Shown piece after piece: positions 15,858 through 24,616 of a stretch of DNA of 64,000 nucleotides. The DNA is from Halobacteriales archaeon QH_7_65_31 (lineage in GTDB: Archaea > Halobacteriota > Halobacteria > Halobacteriales > Haloarculaceae). The notes below the pieces were generated by a model. It did not search any database, was not told the origin of the DNA, and was given only the letters and a program-made list of their open reading frames with translations. The translations under genes and the position numbers were made by a program. Where the stretch lies: contig PXQU01000004.1 in assembly GCA_003021785.1 (NCBI GenBank), forward strand, positions 143,363 to 207,362. Reading direction: 5' to 3'. The stretch's first letter is position 1. Each line of letters starts with the position of its first letter.

Positions 15858-18074
15858 TCACCCCCGAACCGTCTCACCCTCCACGACAGCCGCCTCCGAC
15901 ACCCGTACCGTCTCCTCACCGACAGTGTACGTGCCCGGATACGGGACCGTCACGCTGTAGCCACCGGTCGCGTTCGTCTGCACCGTCCGCTCGTAGCTCG
16001 CCTCGAACCCCTCGCCATCGACCTGAACCGATAGCTCGACGGTCGCGTTCGCCGCCGCCGCCGTCCCGGTCAGCGTCGCCCCGGGGACGAGCGTGAAGAC
16101 CCGATACGCGCCGTCGGGCGACTCGTAGACGGCACGATAGTGTGCCAGCCCGTCACCGCCGTCGGTCTGACTGCCGTAGGCGGCCAAGCGCGATCCGACC
16201 GTCTCGGGTGCTCCCGTCTCCTCCCCCGTCGGGTAGACGACGAAGCCGGCCCGCCCCGAGAGCCGGTCGTACCAGTCCTCGCTGTCGTTGCTCGCGAGGA
16301 ACGATCGGTAGTTGGCACGCGCGTAGCCGTACGACCGCGAGTCGCCATTCACGGCGTAGTTGTACACGCGATTATAGCTCCACTGGCTGAAGACGTACTC
16401 CGGCCGATCGTCCCACTCCGGCTGTGCGGCCTGCGCTGCCATCCAGTCGGCGGTGTCGTACCGCGCCGGTGGTGTCGTCAGCTGGCCCGTCTTGATCGGG
16501 ATCTGCAGGACGCCGAGCCCGCCGACGAGGAGGAACACGACGGCGATCGCGCCCATCTGCTGGCGATCCGGCAGCGCCACCGAGTCGCGATCGTCGGGAA
16601 CCGGGGACCGGACCGCGTCCACCTGTTCGACGAGGACGACGAAGCCGAGACCCGCGAACACCGCGACGAAGGTCGCGAGCTCACCGACGAACCGCACCTG
16701 AAACAGCGCCAGCACGAGGAAGCTCCACGCGTAGCCGGCGAGGACGAGCCAGCCGGTCTCCTCGCGCGCCCGGACGAACCCCAACAGCAGGAGCCAGCCC
16801 TGTGCGTCAGAGAACAGTCCTGCCGTCTCAGCAATCGCATCGCTCCGGAACAGCGCGCTGTTCGCTCGCGACTGGAGCGTCTGCCAGCTGTCCGGAAACA
16901 GCGTTATCGCTCCCCCTCCCGCGAGTAACCCGCTCGCGAGCACGGTTCCGGCGGCGAGTCGCGGCTCCGGGCGGACGCGAGCGACGACCTCGGCCACGCC
17001 GAACACGACCGCGACGCCGCCGACCAGCAGGAGCGGTGCGGTCGCCACGACCGGCGTGTGCCAGCCGAGCGCGGTGTGTCCGAGCCACACCAGTCCGCCC
17101 CCGCCGAGTAGCCCCGTGAGTATCGGTGCGCCGGCAACCAGCGGTGACTCGCCGCGCCCGGCCCACACGGCGGCCAGCCCGGCGGCGATGAGTCCGATCG
17201 GCGCGACCAGTAGCGGCCCGGCGTTCCACGCGAGCACCTGTCCACCGACACCGATCGCCAGCCCGACGACGCCGAGCGCGGTCGCCCGCGACCGTAGCTC
17301 CGCCCTCGTAAGCGTCACGAGCGAGAGCGCGGTCGCGCCGAGCCACGGATAATCGAAGGCGTGGTGATCCGCGAAGCCGAGACTCGTCCGCATCGCGTGG
17401 CCCGGAACGACGGCGAAGAAGACGACCGCCGCCAGCGCGATCCGCGTGTCTCCCGTCACACGCTTCGCGAGCAGATAGACGAGCGACCCCGAAATCACCG
17501 CCGACAGGACCGGAAACCACGCGAGCACCTGCCCGGCCGCCGCGGCGTCACCACCGACCAGTGAGGCGACCAGCCACATCGTCGCGACGTAGAGCGGCTC
17601 GCCCTTCGTCACCGTGTCGGGCAGCGTCGAGAGCGTCAGATCAGGTGTCGCGAGCAGTTGTTCGACCCAGTAGCGGTAGTAGTACGGATCGTTCGCCGAG
17701 AGGACGACGCTCCCCTCTTGGAAGACGGGTCCGAACGAGAACACGGTTCGGAGCAGCGCCACGAGCGCGAGCGCGCCGGCGAGCGCACCGACAACGCGCC
17801 GGTCGGGGAGCGAAATCGACCACTCGCGGTCGCGCGTCTCCCCGCGCTCGACATCGCCGGCCAGCCCCGCCCGCACCCCCTCGGGGTCCGCGACGCGGTA
17901 ACCGTCATCGGTTTCCTCGACCACTCCGGCGGCGACGATCTCCCCGAACGCCCCCGAATCGATCGCCAGCTCGTCGAACGTGAACGGCTCCTCGGCGGCG
18001 AGCACCGCCCGAATCGCTGCTTCGAGCGTCGGCCGGTCAGCGACGAGCTCAGCGACGCGGCGAGCCGTTTCCAT
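15858..18074 (-). CDS. STT3/AglB-like oligosaccharyltransferase family protein with altered catalytic motif
   Basis: 738 residues from ATG 18074. A ~100-residue cytosolic N-terminal domain (FTFDELAIDSGAFGEIV) precedes about 12 membrane spans. STT3 features are ANDPYYYRYWVEQLL in the first external loop, GEPLYVATMW and GFADHHAFDYPW. The soluble C-terminal domain should carry WWDYG; here the aligned segment is VFSQWSYNRVYNYAVNGDSR, so the two Trp and Asp-Tyr-Gly are not kept. It may be a paralogue with another role or substrate rather than the main AglB. The ORF track start at 18188 is too far upstream. A beta-rich tail follows at the C-terminus. Confidence 0.75.
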   Translation of the reverse strand: METARRVAELVADRPTLEAAIRAVLAAEEPFTFDELAIDSGAFGEIVAAGVVEETDDGYRVADPEGVRAGLAGDVERGETRDREWSISLPDRRVVGALAGALALVALLRTVFSFGPVFQEGSVVLSANDPYYYRYWVEQLLATPDLTLSTLPDTVTKGEPLYVATMWLVASLVGGDAAAAGQVLAWFPVLSAVISGSLVYLLAKRVTGDTRIALAAVVFFAVVPGHAMRTSLGFADHHAFDYPWLGATALSLVTLTRAELRSRATALGVVGLAIGVGGQVLAWNAGPLLVAPIGLIAAGLAAVWAGRGESPLVAGAPILTGLLGGGGLVWLGHTALGWHTPVVATAPLLLVGGVAVVFGVAEVVARVRPEPRLAAGTVLASGLLAGGGAITLFPDSWQTLQSRANSALFRSDAIAETAGLFSDAQGWLLLLGFVRAREETGWLVLAGYAWSFLVLALFQVRFVGELATFVAVFAGLGFVVLVEQVDAVRSPVPDDRDSVALPDRQQMGAIAVVFLLVGGLGVLQIPIKTGQLTTPPARYDTADWMAAQAAQPEWDDRPEYVFSQWSYNRVYNYAVNGDSRSYGYARANYRSFLASNDSEDWYDRLSGRAGFVVYPTGEETGAPETVGSRLAAYGSQTDGGDGLAHYRAVYESPDGAYRVFTLVPGATLTGTAAAANATVELSVQVDGEGFEASYERTVQTNATGGYSVTVPYPGTYTVGEETVRVSEAAVVEGETVRG

Positions 18075-18129
18075 ACCCACTCCTACGCGGACGGGTGAAT
18101 AAATCCAGCCACTCCATTCCGCGAGTTCC

Positions 18130-18426
18130 TCAGCGGTACGCTTCGCGGGTGACACCCGGAATAGTTCCGAAGTGGCTATCCCCAGCAAGCACTGGCTCGT
18201 CGCGCTCCAGTGCAGTCGCGGCGATCACTGCATCTTCTTTTCCAATTCCCGGTCCCTCACCGTCGTCGTCGGCCAGCCGCTCACCGAGTAGTCGTCCAGC
18301 ACGCCGCGAGATACTGGGGGGCATATCCACCAACGGGTAAGAATCCAAGACGGTGTCCACCGTCTGTTGCTCGTCGCGAGTGTTTGCTATCTTCCCGACA
18401 CCGACGTACAGCTCTATAACCGTCAT
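18130..18426 (-). pseudogene. 5'-truncated PIN-domain (VapC-like) gene
   Basis: 98 residues beginning MTVIELYVGVGKIANTRDEQ. Compared with the complete VapC at 15079, this start aligns with residue ~40 (YELFISVGK), so the first strand and its catalytic Asp are absent, while EDAVIAATALERDEPVLAGD is kept. No antitoxin gene is upstream. Instead, a partial copy of the aglB-like 5' end abuts it. Probably inactive. Confidence 0.6.
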
Positions 18427-18439
18427 CGAGGGATAACAA

Positions 18440-18572
18440 GCGGGACGCCCTCGGCTTCGAGTACCATCTGAATCGCTGCTTGGAGTGAGGGAGGAGGGAG
18501 TCAGCGACGAGGCTGGCGACGCGGCGAGCCGTTACAATGCTCACTTCAGCGCGGATGGATGAACAACTCCAG
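18440..18572 (-). repeat. Partial duplicate of the aglB-like 5' end and leader
   Basis: This stretch resembles 18001-18115 base for base in blocks, such as GAATCGCTGCTT, GTCAGCGACGA, GCGACGCGGCGAGCCGTT and ATGAA/AATAACTCCAG-like leader sequence. On the minus strand it reads TARRVASLVADSL, matching TARRVAELVADRP of the aglB-like N-terminus, but frameshifts break it. The rest of 18573-18700 holds only the promoter of the next TA pair. Confidence 0.65.
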
Positions 18573-18700
18573 TCACCCCTGACTACTCGTGTGCTCGTGG
18601 CCACTGATCGAGGAATTATCTGGCGGTGAATCGATCTTTGGAACTGTTGTCGCACAAATGAGGCGGCAAATTATTTGAGTCCACACTGCATAGCCCACCC

Positions 18701-18949
18701 GTGTCACGAAAAATCGAAGATGAAACGACGGTGAACGAGAGCTATTCTGTCACCGTTCCTGCCGCGATACGGCAAGCGGTGGGCGTCGAAGCGGGAGACA
18801 AGCTACGGTGGCGGCTCGATGGGGAGGGTACTCTGTCGGTCGAATTCGTTGAACAACGGCACGGCGCATTCACACAGCTCGATCCGGTCGATATCGGAGA
18901 CGTGACGGATGCTACCGAGGATCACGATCTCGTTGTTGGAGGTAACTGA
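18701..18949 (+). CDS. AbrB/SpoVT-type antitoxin
   Basis: 82 residues from a GTG start. The swapped-hairpin AbrB core is visible: SYSVTVPAAIRQAVGVEAGD, then KLRWRLDGEGTLSVEF. Its TGA overlaps the ATG of the PIN toxin by one base (TGATG), typical of a coupled VapBC-type operon. Confidence 0.85.
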   Translation: MSRKIEDETTVNESYSVTVPAAIRQAVGVEAGDKLRWRLDGEGTLSVEFVEQRHGAFTQLDPVDIGDVTDATEDHDLVVGGN

Positions 18950-19380
18950 TGGCCGGTGTCGTCGTGGATGCGAATGTCCTCATTGCGGCCCGCCTCACTC
19001 GTGACCAGAATCACGAGCGTGCAAGCGCAGTTGCGGACGCTATCGACGGTGGAACGCTCCCGACGGCATACGTCCTGAGTGATGTTCTCACGGAGGTAAT
19101 CAACTATCTCCAAGCGCGAGCCGGACACGATGTTGCGATAGAGACTCTCGATGCGCTTATCGAGAGTAGCGGGTTCACACTCACCCGCACGACGAAACCC
19201 GACCTCACCGCCGGTCGGTCGCTGTTTCGTCAACACGAGCCACTCTCGCTGACGGATGCGATTATCGCTGCAGCGATGCACCGTGAGAACATCGAGTATC
19301 TCTACAGCTTCGACGACGGATTCGACGGTGTCCCCGAACTGACTCGCCTCACGACGCCGGAGAATCCATTCGACGCGTGA
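18949..19380 (+). CDS. PIN-domain toxin
   Basis: 143-residue predicted RNase. PIN acidic positions are GVVVDANVLIAARL (first Asp), SDVLTEVINYL (Glu), SLTDAIIAAAM (Asp) and SFDDGFDGV (last Asp). Coupled to the AbrB-type gene upstream. Everything needed for activity is present. Confidence 0.87.
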   Translation: MAGVVVDANVLIAARLTRDQNHERASAVADAIDGGTLPTAYVLSDVLTEVINYLQARAGHDVAIETLDALIESSGFTLTRTTKPDLTAGRSLFRQHEPLSLTDAIIAAAMHRENIEYLYSFDDGFDGVPELTRLTTPENPFDA

Positions 19381-19433
19381 CCGACGACTCCCTTTTCAGC
19401 GATTCCCGGCAACGTTCGTCACTACTCGACGGT

Positions 19434-19446
19434 TCTTTTATATACC
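19434..19446 (+). promoter_or_regulatory. TATA box of the tbp gene
   Basis: TTCTTTTATATAC is centred about 27 bases before the GTG start at 19468, so transcription should begin at or next to the start codon (leaderless). Confidence 0.6.
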
Positions 19447-19467
19447 CGGGCGATCCTTCTACTTATA

Positions 19468-20028
19468 GTGACTAACCCAGCCGACACCATCGAGATACAG
19501 AACGTGGTCGCCTCGACAGGCATCGGACAGGAGCTCGATCTGGACACGCTCGCCGCCGATCTGACGGGATCGAGCTACGATCCGGAGAACTTCCCGGGCG
19601 TCGTCTACCGGCTGCAGGAGCCGAAAGCCGCGATGCTCATCTTCCGCTCGGGAAAGATGGTCTGTACCGGCGCGAACAGCATCGACGCCGTCCACGAGGC
19701 GCTGTCGATCGCCTTCGACCGCCTGCGCGAGCTGAACATTCCCGTAGACGACGATCCCGAGATCACCGTCCAGAACATCGTCTCGACGGCGGATCTGGGC
19801 GCGACGCTGAATCTGAACGCCATCGCCATCGGCTTCGGGCTCGAAAACATCGAGTACGAGCCGGAGCAGTTCCCCGGGCTGGTGTATCGGATGGACGATC
19901 CGGACGTGGTCGTGCTGCTGTTCGGCTCCGGCAAGCTCGTCATCACCGGCGGGAAGACGACCGACGACGCCTCCGAGGCCGCCGCCGCCGTCACCGACGA
20001 GCTGGAATCGCTCGGCCTGCTCGGTTAA
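19468..20028 (+). CDS. tbp: TATA-box-binding protein (TBP)
   Basis: General transcription factor that binds promoters and recruits TFB and RNA polymerase. 186 residues made of two saddle repeats: EIQNVVASTGIGQELDLDTL ... FRSGKMVCTGANS, and TVQNIVSTADLGATLNLNAI ... FGSGKLVITGGKT. Full length with the usual acidic tail. Starts at GTG. Haloarchaea commonly carry several tbp genes; I cannot tell whether this is the main one. It converges on the VanZ gene with a four-base overlap. Confidence 0.97.
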   Translation: MTNPADTIEIQNVVASTGIGQELDLDTLAADLTGSSYDPENFPGVVYRLQEPKAAMLIFRSGKMVCTGANSIDAVHEALSIAFDRLRELNIPVDDDPEITVQNIVSTADLGATLNLNAIAIGFGLENIEYEPEQFPGLVYRMDDPDVVVLLFGSGKLVITGGKTTDDASEAAAAVTDELESLGLLG

Positions 20029-20414
20029 ACGGCGACGTACCGGACGTTTCGCTCCACGAGCAGCCACGCCAGCGACAGCGTCGCCCCGAGGAGATTCGCG
20101 AGCATATCGCCCGCGCCGTAGTGGCGAGCCGGCAACGCTCCCTGTATCAGCTCGATCGAGACGCCGTACAGCCCTGCACAGAGGAGCACGAACAGGACAC
20201 GCTCGCCGAGCGACCGATCGATCGTCGCGTACACCACCGACAGGCCGAACATCGCGTACCCGAGGAAGTGGAGCTGTTTATCCCACAGCGGGCCGGTCGT
20301 GGGCGCTTGTGGCGGTGTGCTGATAAGCGAGTAGTAGCCGATGAGCGCGGCGACGACGGCGACGCCGACGTATCGGAGACGCGGTGACACCGCTGGCAGC
20401 GGAAGCCGACGCAT
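20025..20414 (-). CDS. VanZ-like membrane protein
   Basis: 129 residues with four predicted spans. DKQLHFLGYAMFGL and SIELIQGALPARHYGAGDML with NLLGA are the VanZ family pattern. The family was named from teicoplanin resistance but its archaeal role is unknown. A second VanZ-like gene is at 51065. Confidence 0.8.
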   Translation of the reverse strand: MRRLPLPAVSPRLRYVGVAVVAALIGYYSLISTPPQAPTTGPLWDKQLHFLGYAMFGLSVVYATIDRSLGERVLFVLLCAGLYGVSIELIQGALPARHYGAGDMLANLLGATLSLAWLLVERNVRYVAV

Positions 20415-20546
20415 GTCCGCCCCTCACACCGGGTCGTGGTAGATGTTCGGTTCCGCGACCGTCTCGAACTGTCCCTCACGTCGGTTTCCCGGAAATTCGC
20501 CAACTTCTTGTCACGACCAGTGCTCCGTTCTGACATCGACCTGAAC

Positions 20547-21293
20547 ATGGATTCAATCACCACACAGCAGCTCACGAAACGCTACGACGCGACGCTCGCG
20601 CTCGACTCGCTGGATCTCTCGATTCCCGAGGGAAGCGTCTACGGCTTCCTCGGCCCGAACGGCGCGGGCAAGTCCACGACGATGCGGCTGTTGACCGGGC
20701 TCGCGACGCCGACCTCGGGTGAGGCGACCGTCGCCGGTGTTCCGACGACCGATCGGGCGTCGCTCATCGACCATATCGGGCTCCTCCCCGAGGAGCCGCC
20801 GATCCACGACGAGCTCACCGCCCGCGAACAGCTCACCTACGCCGCCGGGCTGCGCGAGCTGTCGGAGCCGCAGTCGCGCATCCAGTCGCTGCTCGAACGG
20901 GTGTCGCTCGCCGCGGACGCCGACACCCGTATCGACACCTACTCGACGGGGATGCGCCAGAAGACCGCCTTCCTTCAGGCGGTCCTCCACGAGCCGGACG
21001 TGTTGTTTCTTGACGAGCCGACCGCCGGTCTCGATCCGCGAGCGGCCCGCACCATCCGGGCGTTCATCGACGAGCTCTCCGACGGGGGAACGACAATCTT
21101 CCTCTCGACGCATATCCTCCCCGTCGTGGACGAGCACGCCGACACGGTGGGGGTGCTCTCCGACGGGAAGCTGGTCGCCGAGGGGGCCCCGTCGACGCTG
21201 AAACGCCGCGTCGACGCCGACACCGGCGATCAGAGCCTCGAAGACGTGTTCCTCGACGTGACCGAGACCGCCCCCGACGAGGAGCTTCGATGA
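20547..21293 (+). CDS. ABC transporter ATPase (ABC-2 exporter type)
   Basis: 248 residues from ATG 20547; the track extension upstream has no family similarity. Walker A GPNGAGKSTT near 36, Q-loop region LLPEEPP near 84, signature YSTGMRQKTAFLQAV near 135, Walker B VLFLDEPTAGLDP near 155, H-loop STHIL near 188. Its stop overlaps the permease start by four bases, so the two form one exporter of the drug/lipid/polysaccharide ABC-2 class. Substrate unknown. Confidence 0.93.
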   Translation: MDSITTQQLTKRYDATLALDSLDLSIPEGSVYGFLGPNGAGKSTTMRLLTGLATPTSGEATVAGVPTTDRASLIDHIGLLPEEPPIHDELTAREQLTYAAGLRELSEPQSRIQSLLERVSLAADADTRIDTYSTGMRQKTAFLQAVLHEPDVLFLDEPTAGLDPRAARTIRAFIDELSDGGTTIFLSTHILPVVDEHADTVGVLSDGKLVAEGAPSTLKRRVDADTGDQSLEDVFLDVTETAPDEELR

Positions 21294-23014
21294 GTATCGG
21301 TCACCTCGCCGGTGCGCTCACCGTCGCCCGAACGGAGCTGCGGCGCAGCTGGCGGAAGGTGACGGACAGACTCTCACAGCTCCTCGGGCTCGGCTTCGGG
21401 CTGTTCGTGTTCGCTGCCGGTGCAGCCGTCGTCTCGTATCTGCTCGTCACCACATCGCCCGATCTCTCCGACTTCGCAGTCTCCAGCGGCGTCCGGAGCG
21501 CCATCGTCTTCCAGTGGTTCTTCGTCGTCGCCATCATCACCCAGCGGGTCGTGACGGTGAACCCGCGTCCGGACGCGCCCGACCATCTCCTCACGACCGT
21601 CCGACCAGCGACGGCGGTGACCGGGCTCGTTCTCGCCGAGACGGGGCGCATCCTCGCGTACGCCGGCCTGCCGCTCCTCGTCGTGACGAGTGCCCTCGTG
21701 TACACGACCGGGTCGGTCGCCACGCTCCCGCTCGTCGCGCTCGCACTCGCGCTCCTCTTCGTGAGCGGCGTCACCGTCGCCCACGTCCTCGGACTCACAG
21801 TCAAGCTCGCCGTCGCCCGGATTCCCGTACTCGCGCGCAATCGAACCGTACTCGGTACGCTCGCCGTCGTCGTCCTCTTCGGCGGCTACACCGTCGTTCA
21901 GGCCTCCGGCGGCGGCGTGAGCGGTCTCGGGCTCGTTCCCGTCGGCTGGGTGGCCGATCTCGCGGCACTCGCACTCCCCGTCACGGTCTCGCCGGGCCAC
22001 GCCGCCGGTGGGCTGGCCACGACCGGACTCCTCATCGCCGGCGGGCTCCCGCTCGCAACGCGGATCGCTACGGCGTTCTGGTTCGGCGACTCCGTCACGC
22101 CGGAGATCGAGACGCAGGAAGCGACTGTCGAGCGGGTCGGCACAGACCCGCTCGCGAGCGGGCTGGGCCTCCTCGGACGGCTCCCGCTCGGCTCCGGCCA
22201 GTCGGGGCGGATCGCCCGGCGAACGGTCCTGCTCGCACGCCGCGCGCCGGCGAAGCTCTCGTATCTCCTCCTCCCGTTCATCATCGCCGGCTCCGTCGTG
22301 CTTCAGGCGGTCGTCGGTGAACTCACGGTCCCGACCGCCGTGTTCGCCCCCGGACTCGCGCTTGCGCTCCCGTGGATCGCCGGGGCCGCGTTCACCCTCA
22401 ACCCGCTCGGTGACGAAGGTAGCGTCCTTCCGCTGACCCTCACCTCACCGGTCGCCGGCCAGACCTATATCCGCGGGCTGGTCCGACCCGGTATCACCAT
22501 CGGCGGTCTCTGTCTCCCCGTCGTGCCGGCGCTGGCACTCGCGACCGGCTTCCGGCCGTCCGACGCGGTACTCGTGACCGCTGTCACGGCGGTCGGTATC
22601 CCCGCCGCCGCCATGCTCGCCACCGGTATCGGAATGGTGTTCCCGCGGACCGACACGGTTCAGGTCTCCCGCGGCCGGGAGGCGATCCCTCCGACGGCGA
22701 GTGCGATGGGACTCTACTCGGTCGCTGTCGGCGTCGTCGTCGGGCTTCCCATCGCGGCCGGCCTTGAACCGACGCTCGTGCGAACGGTCGCGAGCGGCCT
22801 CGTCGGCGTGCTGCTCGCGTTCCCCTTCGCGTACGTCGGTGGCCCGCTCGCCGGCGTGGCAGACGCGCTCGGCTCGCTCGGCGGGTCGATCGCCGGTTTC
22901 GACCCCGCCGTCGTCCAGTGGGGTGGACTCGTCGTCCCGATCGCGGTCGGCGTCCTCGCCGGGCTCCTCTCGGCCCGATTCGCGGCCCGGTACGTCGAAC
23001 GCTACACGCTCTGA
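21290..23014 (+). CDS. ABC-2 type permease-like membrane protein
   Basis: 574 residues, roughly 12-14 hydrophobic segments (VAGALTVARTELRRSWRK at the N-terminus enters the first one), no soluble domain of note. Translationally coupled to the ATPase gene upstream. The pair is a complete transporter if the permease acts as the membrane partner. No substrate clue. Confidence 0.85.
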   Translation: MSIGHLAGALTVARTELRRSWRKVTDRLSQLLGLGFGLFVFAAGAAVVSYLLVTTSPDLSDFAVSSGVRSAIVFQWFFVVAIITQRVVTVNPRPDAPDHLLTTVRPATAVTGLVLAETGRILAYAGLPLLVVTSALVYTTGSVATLPLVALALALLFVSGVTVAHVLGLTVKLAVARIPVLARNRTVLGTLAVVVLFGGYTVVQASGGGVSGLGLVPVGWVADLAALALPVTVSPGHAAGGLATTGLLIAGGLPLATRIATAFWFGDSVTPEIETQEATVERVGTDPLASGLGLLGRLPLGSGQSGRIARRTVLLARRAPAKLSYLLLPFIIAGSVVLQAVVGELTVPTAVFAPGLALALPWIAGAAFTLNPLGDEGSVLPLTLTSPVAGQTYIRGLVRPGITIGGLCLPVVPALALATGFRPSDAVLVTAVTAVGIPAAAMLATGIGMVFPRTDTVQVSRGREAIPPTASAMGLYSVAVGVVVGLPIAAGLEPTLVRTVASGLVGVLLAFPFAYVGGPLAGVADALGSLGGSIAGFDPAVVQWGGLVVPIAVGVLAGLLSARFAARYVERYTL

Positions 23015-23063
23015 GTACACCGAGTCGCAACGGTTAATGCCGACTGTCCGAATCGTGGAACGA

Positions 23064-23136
23064 GGGCCGGTGGGGTAGCTTGGTATCCTTCGAGGATCGG
23101 GTCCTCGGTACCTCGGTTCAAATCCGGGCCGGCCCA
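23064..23136 (+). tRNA. tRNA-Pro (anticodon CGG)
   Basis: 73 bases without encoded CCA. Acceptor stem GGGCCGG pairs with CCGGCCC, discriminator A. D arm GGGT-AGCTTGGT-ATCC. Anticodon stem CGAGG/CCTCG encloses loop ATCGGGT, giving anticodon CGG with T33 and G37 as expected. T arm CTCGG-TTCAAAT-CCGGG. No intron seen. Confidence 0.95.
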
Positions 23137-23171
23137 CTTCACTCTTCTCCGCGCCGCTGCACGCGATAGGC

Positions 23172-23312
23172 GTGCGCGTGTCCACTGAACAGGGGGTTTC
23201 ATACCGGACGCCCGTCAACGAGATAAACAAGCGCGGCGTCGAGCGCGGCATCGCGACCGAGTGCGTCGGCTTCGGGCAGGGCGCGGCGACCGAGCTCTCG
23301 CCGCCGAGCTGA
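23172..23312 (+). other. Short open frame downstream of the tRNA, possible gene fragment
   Basis: A GTG-initiated frame of 46 codons containing NEINKRGVERGIATECVGFG and ending in TGA. The residue mix looks coding rather than random and could be the leftover of a longer gene, but I do not recognise the family. Nothing else is seen in 23137-23419, including no clear integrase or att duplication of the tRNA end. Confidence 0.25.
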
Positions 23313-23419
23313 GCCGCGTCGCCGACACTGCTTCATCGAGTGCACTCCGTCGCCGAAAGGCGTCGTACTGACTGCTTGCTCCCGAAGCGTTTAGCAGTAT
23401 GAATACGATATGAGTACGT

Positions 23420-23686
23420 ATGAGCGAGAACGAACGGCGGACGGTCGGGGAGCGAGGTCAAGTGACGATTCCCAAAGCGCTCCGAGAGCGGTTCGGAATC
23501 ACAGGCGGCGATACTGTCGTGATCCACGAGGAGACGGGAAAGCTCGTCATCGAGCGACCGGTCACCCGTGAGGAGCTGGCCGAAGGATACCGTCAGCGTG
23601 CCCAGCAGCATCGTGAACTCGCCGGCGAACTGGCGGGCGTCTCGACGGAGGCCGACGAACAGTTAGGCGATTCTCCGGAGTGGTGA
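23420..23686 (+). CDS. AbrB/MazE-type antitoxin
   Basis: 88 residues. The AbrB core is RRTVGERGQVTIPKALRERF with GDTVVIHEETGKLVIE following, then a charged helical tail (AEGYRQRAQQHRELAGEL) that should wrap the toxin. Overlaps the MazF-type gene by seven bases. Confidence 0.87.
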   Translation: MSENERRTVGERGQVTIPKALRERFGITGGDTVVIHEETGKLVIERPVTREELAEGYRQRAQQHRELAGELAGVSTEADEQLGDSPEW

Positions 23687-24045
23687 CGGTGGTGTCTGTC
23701 CGCCGAGGGGACATCTGTATCGTCGAGCTCGATCCGACGCAGGGCTCCGAACAGCGAGGAACGCGTCCGTGTCTCGTCGTTCAAAACGACATCGGGAACG
23801 CGAACGCGCCGACGACGGTCGTCGTTCCGTTCACCACCTCGTTTGGCGAACAGCGCTACCCGTTCGAGGTGCTCGTCCCGGCCGACGAGTGTGCGCTTCG
23901 AGACGATTCCGTCGCACTCTGTAGCCAGATTCGAACGGTCTCCATCGAACACCGCATCACCGAGACCCTCGGCTCAGTCCCGCAAGAACGGATGGACGAA
24001 GTCGATACCGCACTCGAGTACAGTCTTGGTCTCACTGCACTCTGA
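23680..24045 (+). CDS. MazF/PemK-type toxin
   Basis: Predicted sequence-specific mRNA interferase of 121 residues. MazF pattern: RRGDICIVELDPTQGSEQRG, TRPCLVVQND, TTVVVPFTT, LCSQIRTVS. Starts at GTG 23680; GTG 23689 or 23692 are alternatives that would remove the overlap with the antitoxin. Confidence 0.88.
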   Translation: MVTVVSVRRGDICIVELDPTQGSEQRGTRPCLVVQNDIGNANAPTTVVVPFTTSFGEQRYPFEVLVPADECALRDDSVALCSQIRTVSIEHRITETLGSVPQERMDEVDTALEYSLGLTAL

Positions 24046-24057
24046 ACCGGGTGAAGC

Positions 24058-24582
24058 TCAGACCCGCCAGCCGACGAACTCCTCCTCGGGCTCGATACCC
24101 ATCGCGTCCAGCACGCGCGCCGTCGCGACGTAGTGAGCGGCGAGCATCGCCACGCCGACGACCGTCTCGTCGTCGAACCGCTCGCGCAGGCGGTCGTGGT
24201 CGTCGTCGCGCACGTCACCGAGCGCGGCCGCCCGCGCGTACGCGAGCAGCGCGGCCTCCGACGCGTCGAACGGCTCCCCGCGTCCCTCACTGATCGCCGT
24301 TATCTCCGCGTCCGACAGCCCGGCCTCCTGACCGAGGCGGACGTGCTGTTGCCACTCGTACGGGTGTTCGAGGGCACGCGCCGCCGCGAGAATCACGAGC
24401 TCGCGCTCGCGAGCGGGAAGCACCTCCCACAGCCGGCTGGCGTAGCGCATATACCACTGGAACTGGGTCGGCGCGTTCGCCATCCCGCGGAAGATGTCTG
24501 CCGTCCCGACGTCGTTCTGGTCGAACAGATAGCGGTACTCCTCGGGAAGATCCTCGGCATTCAACAGCGGAACGCGGGCCAT
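24058..24582 (-). CDS. Carboxymuconolactone decarboxylase (AhpD) family protein
   Basis: 174 residues, all helical. REREL-VILAAARALEHPYEWQQH near 80-105 is the CMD core. AhpD peroxidases have an E-x-x-C-x-x-C-x-x-x-H site; here there are no cysteines (EHPYEWQQHV), so a peroxidase role is unlikely. It lies 34 bases from the flavoprotein gene on the same strand and may share a transcript. Confidence 0.85.
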   Translation of the reverse strand: MARVPLLNAEDLPEEYRYLFDQNDVGTADIFRGMANAPTQFQWYMRYASRLWEVLPARERELVILAAARALEHPYEWQQHVRLGQEAGLSDAEITAISEGRGEPFDASEAALLAYARAAALGDVRDDDHDRLRERFDDETVVGVAMLAAHYVATARVLDAMGIEPEEEFVGWRV

Positions 24583-24616
24583 GGGTTCCCCTCGACCCGT
24601 GTCGGTATAGTCCTCC

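Noticed and set aside
16140-16928. Plus-strand ORF of 262 aa
   Set aside because: Lies fully antisense to the aglB-like gene and has the Arg/Val-rich look of a shadow frame in high-GC DNA.
23064-23136. tRNA as an integration site of a current mobile element
   Set aside because: No integrase gene, no repeat of the tRNA 3' end and ordinary composition downstream; only a short unexplained frame was kept as a weak finding.
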